Positions 13,327-16,034 of a stretch of 16,034 bases of DNA are shown here, piece by piece. Both the position numbers and the translations under genes were made by a program. This DNA comes from Christensenella sp. UBA4379 (GTDB lineage: Bacteria > Bacillota > Clostridia > Christensenellales > Aristaeellaceae), in contig DGRV01000050.1 in NCBI GenBank assembly GCA_002391225.1, positions 1 through 16,034 of the forward strand. The letters run 5' to 3'. Numbering within the stretch: position 1 is the stretch's first letter; the number at the start of each line of letters is the position of its first letter. The notes beneath the pieces were generated by a model, which did no database searches, was not told the origin of the DNA, and worked only from the letters and a program-made list of their open reading frames with translations.

Positions 13327-14049
13327 ATGAAACGTGGATTACGCGGGCTTTGCCTGCTGACAGTTTTCCTTTTGCTGGCCGCCGTGTGGACGCCGGCCGT
13401 CCGCGGGGAGGAGCTTTCCCCCCGGGACCAGATGATCGAGGACATCCTGGCCGCCGCCAAGAAGGAATACGACGCGGCCAACGGGCGGCTCAAGCGGGCG
13501 CATTACGCCAGCGACATCTATGTCTGCAAGAACTTTACCGTCTACTGCTTTAAGCAGGCGGCGCCCAAATACCGTATGGCGGAGTTTCCGGACGTGAAGC
13601 TGGTGATTCCGGACAACCTTCCCGCCAAGCAGTGCAAGGACCCGGCCTACGGCGCCCTGTGGAAGGACATCGCCGCCTCCGACGGCAATCCCTTTTACGC
13701 GGTGGAGACGTTTAAGTATGACAAATCCCTCTCCAAGGAGGAAAACCGGGAACGCGCCCGGGAATTCCTCAAGCAGGTAAAGAAGGGCGACTTTTTCCAG
13801 ATGCGGGCCAACTACTACTACGGCATCGGGGCCCACAGCATGATGTTCTCCGCCGATTACGACCCGGAGACGGACACCGTCACCTGGTGCGACAGCAACA
13901 TGAAGGGCCAAAAGAAAAACGGCATCCGCTACGCGCTGATGCAGTGGGACGCCGTCAAGGAAATCGACTGGTTCGTGGACGCCTTCTGCCGGCCCAAATA
14001 CGGGGCGACGATCTACCGGCTGAGGGACGATATCATTTTTGCGGAATAA
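13327..14049 (+). CDS. Secreted protein with NlpC/P60-like cysteine-peptidase features
   Basis: 240 residues with a signal peptide (MKRGLRGLCLLTVFLLLAAV, probable cut near 24-28). The mature part shows candidate papain-like catalytic elements in NlpC/P60 order. Cys67 lies in YVCKNFTVYCF, at the position where NlpC proteins have DCSGF. A GDFFQMR strand (154-160) precedes His170 in GIGAHSMMFSADYD, and WCDSN (187-191) could supply the third polar residue. If so, it would cut peptidoglycan stem peptides or other amide bonds outside the cell. The Asp-Cys-Ser-Gly signature is absent, so the assignment is tentative and the protein may be an inactive or divergent member. A perfect AAAGGAGA site lies 3 bases before ATG 13327. 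It is monocistronic, between its own promoter and terminator. Confidence 0.75.
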   Translation: MKRGLRGLCLLTVFLLLAAVWTPAVRGEELSPRDQMIEDILAAAKKEYDAANGRLKRAHYASDIYVCKNFTVYCFKQAAPKYRMAEFPDVKLVIPDNLPAKQCKDPAYGALWKDIAASDGNPFYAVETFKYDKSLSKEENRERAREFLKQVKKGDFFQMRANYYYGIGAHSMMFSADYDPETDTVTWCDSNMKGQKKNGIRYALMQWDAVKEIDWFVDAFCRPKYGATIYRLRDDIIFAE

Positions 14050-14067
14050 ATATTGCAGGAATATCCA

Positions 14068-14101
14068 TTCAAGCGGGCTGCCATACGGCAGCCCGCTTGA
14101 A
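14068..14101 (+). terminator. Intrinsic terminator after the peptidase-like gene
   Basis: Perfect 15-bp stem (14068-14082 with 14087-14101) with ATAC loop, followed by GCATTTTG. It separates this gene from the convergent acetyltransferase gene. Confidence 0.85.
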
Positions 14102-14132
14102 GCATTTTGATGGATCAAAACTATCGAATCTG

Positions 14133-14702
14133 TCAATCGTTGGGAAGGGAAGCCCAGCGGTTAGGGGTTTCCTCAGGGCGGCCTTCCGACAGATAATCCT
14201 TCGGCAGCATGGCGATACCGGAATAAAAATCGTGCTGGTATTCCGCTGGCCGGGAAACCATCGAAAACTCCACCTCGTCCAGCCCTTGAGTAACGGTGTT
14301 CCTTCTACCGGTTTCGGAAAATCCGATCCTTCGGTACAGAGCGGCGGCTCTTTCGTTGTTTTCCAGGATCCAAAGGGTCGGGACGCCGGTGCACCGGGAG
14401 ACGGCAAACCGGAGCAGCGCTGTGCCATATCCCTTTCCCTGCGCTTCCGGGAGGACGTAGAGATCTTCAATGAGACTGTCCCGGACGGAAACGACCGCGA
14501 GGGGGAGCGGGTCTTTGAGGAGGAAGAACCGGCTTCCTTCCGACATTTTCTGTAAAATGTACTGTTCCTGCCGCTCCGGGGTGTGCAGGGCGGCAAAGTC
14601 TGCCGAGCAGAAGGAGCGGTGGGAGGCCTGCCAGCTGGCGGAATGCACGGCGGCGGCCTCTCCGATATTGCTCTGGTCTACTGGAAGAATCATCATCGGC
14701 AT
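14133..14702 (-). CDS. GNAT family N-acetyltransferase
   Basis: A cytosolic acetyl-CoA-dependent acetyltransferase, 189 residues. The N-terminal AVHSASWQASHRSF (18-31) is the usual GNAT helix 1 region. The acetyl-CoA loop EDLYVLPEAQGKGYGTALL spans 79-97 with Q-G-K-G-Y-G at 88-93. The motif B part WILENNERAAALYRRIGF (111-128) follows. An extra 40 residues after the last strand (PAEYQHDFYSGIAML...) are unusual in length and may form a family-specific cap. The substrate is unknown. The gene begins inside the oppF stop region: ATG 14702 overlaps by 10 bases, and an alternative ATG 14696 overlaps as ATGA. No Shine-Dalgarno is visible, so translation is probably coupled to oppF. This placement suggests that its substrate may be an imported peptide or amine, which is inference. 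Confidence 0.88.
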   Translation of the reverse strand: MPMMILPVDQSNIGEAAAVHSASWQASHRSFCSADFAALHTPERQEQYILQKMSEGSRFFLLKDPLPLAVVSVRDSLIEDLYVLPEAQGKGYGTALLRFAVSRCTGVPTLWILENNERAAALYRRIGFSETGRRNTVTQGLDEVEFSMVSRPAEYQHDFYSGIAMLPKDYLSEGRPEETPNRWASLPND

Positions 14703-15688
14703 TCGTGGCAGGCACAGAAGTGCCCGGGAGCGATCTCCCGAAGTTCCGGCTTTTTCTCCTCACAGATTTTCTGGCACCGGCTGCAGCGGGTGCGGAAGGG
14801 GCAGCCGGAAGGCGGGGAGGCCGGGCTGGGGACGTCGCCTTCCAGCACGATGTGCTGGGACGGGTGCAGCGGGTCGTGGGAGGGCACGGCGCTCAGCAGG
14901 GCCTGGGTATAGGGGTGCACCGGATGGGTGTATACCTCCTCGGTCGCGCCCAGCTCCATGATGGAGCCCAGGTACATGACCCCCACGGAGGAGCTGATGT
15001 GCCGCACCACGTTCAGGTCGTGGGAGATAAAGATCATCGAGAGCTGCATCTCCTGCTGCAGCTCCATCATCAGGTTCAGGATCTGGGCCTGGATGGAGAC
15101 GTCCAGGGCGGAAACGGGCTCGTCCGCCACCACGAAGCTGGGGTGGGTGATCAGGGCCCGGGCGATGGAGATGCGCTGCTTCTGCCCGCCGGAAAACTGG
15201 TGGGGATAGCGCTCCAGCTGGTCCGGGGTCATGCCGATGAGGCGGAGCATCTCCTCGACCTTTTCGCGGGTCTCGGCTTCGCTTAAGGAAAAATGTACCT
15301 TTAGGGGCTCGCTCAGCAGCTTCCAGACGTTCATGCGGGGGTTTAACGAAGCGTAGGGGTTCTGGAAGATGAACTGCATGTCCCGCCGGCGCAGGCGCAT
15401 TTCTTCCTCCGTCAGCTTGCCCAGCTCCTCCCCCTTGAAGCGGACGGTGCCGCCCGTCGGCTCGATCAGCCGGAGGATGGCGGAGCCGGTGGTGCTTTTG
15501 CCGCAGCCGGATTCGCCGACCAGGGCGAAGACCTCCCGGGGGAGGACGGAGAAGCTGACGTCCTCCACCGCGTGGACGTGGCCGGTGACCCGGCGCATCA
15601 GCCCGCTGCGGATGGGAAAATAGACCTGCAGGTGTTGTACATCCAACAGGGTTTCCTGATTTCCACGTTTTTCATTGAATCCGCTCAT
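14693..15688 (-). CDS. oppF: Oligopeptide ABC transporter ATP-binding protein OppF
   Basis: The second ATPase of an Opp/Dpp-type peptide importer, 331 residues, on the cytoplasmic face. It has Walker A GESGCGKST at 58-66, Q-loop Gln109 in FIFQNPYASLNPR, signature FSGGQKQR at 165-172, Walker B VVADEP at 186-191 and the switch His223. The C-terminal oligopeptide-family extension has HPVHPYTQALLSAVP and a cysteine cluster, SGCPFRTRCSRCQKIC (294-309; Cys296, 302, 305, 309), with further cysteines at 325, 327 and 330. The start at 15688 is chosen because GGGAGGTGG precedes it and it overlaps the oppD stop as ATGA; a longer frame is open to 15823 but lies within oppD. DppF is an equally possible name. 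Confidence 0.93.
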   Translation of the reverse strand: MSGFNEKRGNQETLLDVQHLQVYFPIRSGLMRRVTGHVHAVEDVSFSVLPREVFALVGESGCGKSTTGSAILRLIEPTGGTVRFKGEELGKLTEEEMRLRRRDMQFIFQNPYASLNPRMNVWKLLSEPLKVHFSLSEAETREKVEEMLRLIGMTPDQLERYPHQFSGGQKQRISIARALITHPSFVVADEPVSALDVSIQAQILNLMMELQQEMQLSMIFISHDLNVVRHISSSVGVMYLGSIMELGATEEVYTHPVHPYTQALLSAVPSHDPLHPSQHIVLEGDVPSPASPPSGCPFRTRCSRCQKICEEKKPELREIAPGHFCACHECR

Positions 15689-16034
15689 GTTTCCACCTCC
15701 CCGCTGTGGAGGAAGCACCGGCACAGGTGGCCGGGCGAGATCTCGGAAAGTTCGGGCATTTCTTTGCGGCAGCGCTCGGTGCAGCGGTCGCAGCGGTCGG
15801 CAAAGCGGCAGCCTGAAAGCCACTGCCCGCCGGGCGGCACGATGCCGGGAATGGTATAGAGCTTGCGGTTGGCCCCGCCCAGGGAGGTGACGGCCCGGAG
15901 CAGGCCCTGGGTGTAGGGGTGGGCCGTATGGGTGAACAGCTCCACGACGTCCGCCTGCTCGACGATCTGGCCGGCGTAGAACACGGCGACCTCCTGGCAG
16001 GTTTCGGCGATGACGCCCAGGTCGTGGGTGATCA
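15685..16034 (-). CDS. oppD: Oligopeptide ABC transporter ATP-binding protein OppD, C-terminal part
   Basis: The gene runs off the window edge; 116 codons of its 3' end are visible. The seen part starts at the switch-His region ITHDLGVIAETCQEVAVFYA, then GQIVEQADVVELFTHTAHPYTQGLL. It ends with the family's cysteine cluster SGCRFADRCDRCTERC and the closing PGHLCRCFLHSGEVET. This is the standard OppD/DppD C-terminus. In the mycobacterial OppABCD complex this cysteine cluster binds a [4Fe-4S] centre; here only the cysteines are seen. The stop codon overlaps the oppF start by 4 bases, so the two ATPases are translationally coupled. The permease and binding-protein genes would lie beyond 16034. 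Confidence 0.92.
   Translation of the reverse strand, partial: ITHDLGVIAETCQEVAVFYAGQIVEQADVVELFTHTAHPYTQGLLRAVTSLGGANRKLYTIPGIVPPGGQWLSGCRFADRCDRCTERCRKEMPELSEISPGHLCRCFLHSGEVET

Noticed and set aside
15688..15823. Longer N-terminus for OppF
   Set aside because: It would overlap OppD coding sequence by over 130 bases; ATG 15688 has a strong ribosome-binding site and a 4-base overlap typical of the family.

Overview
The window is about 16 kb of GC-rich DNA. Its genes carry strong Shine-Dalgarno sequences, sigma-A type promoters (TTGACA/TATAAT) and short intrinsic terminators. The gene content is a ChvE/Ggu sugar transporter, LuxS, an LplD-type GH4 alpha-galacturonidase, a MATE exporter, small secreted proteins and OppDF. 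This suggests a gut- or rumen-type member of the Clostridia (Firmicutes). The genus cannot be fixed from sequence alone.

Layout. (1) 1-4318: a multiple-monosaccharide ABC importer operon, made of the tail of the ChvE-like binding protein, a tandem-domain ATPase, and two different but clearly paralogous CUT2 permeases, closed by a hairpin. (2) 4340-6379: a co-directional run of a small two-helix membrane protein, an unrecognised acidic protein, an EstA-like esterase and luxS. (3) 6383-6838: a 69-residue protein joining a double-glycine-leader-like N-terminus to a perfect C2H2 zinc-finger pattern. Its ribosome-binding site lies in one arm of a possible switching hairpin. (4) 6840-8340: a low-GC island holding a 161-bp MITE-like long inverted repeat, a RelB/RelE-type toxin-antitoxin pair, a truncated cytidine-deaminase-like fragment and a decayed MerR-family regulator that still has a recognisable 19-bp-spacer promoter. 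(5) 8341-11441: an lplD-like GH4 gene (minus) divergent from a MATE exporter (plus), sharing a 160-bp control region. (6) 11442-14101: three predicted secreted proteins, two plus and one minus, separated by terminators; the third has NlpC/P60-like catalytic residues and a structured 5' leader. (7) 14133-16034: the 3' part of an oligopeptide importer operon on the minus strand (oppD tail, oppF), with a GNAT acetyltransferase gene overlapping the end of oppF.

How the parts fit. The sugar importer and the GH4 enzyme point to use of plant-derived sugars, including uronic acids. LuxS recycles S-ribosylhomocysteine and makes the AI-2 precursor. OppDF would import peptides. The island at 6840-8340 looks like acquired and eroding DNA. 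No complete new defence or biosynthetic system is visible. The most unusual items are the zinc-finger/double-glycine small protein with its leader, the paired CUT2 permeases, and the structured leader before the secreted peptidase-like gene.
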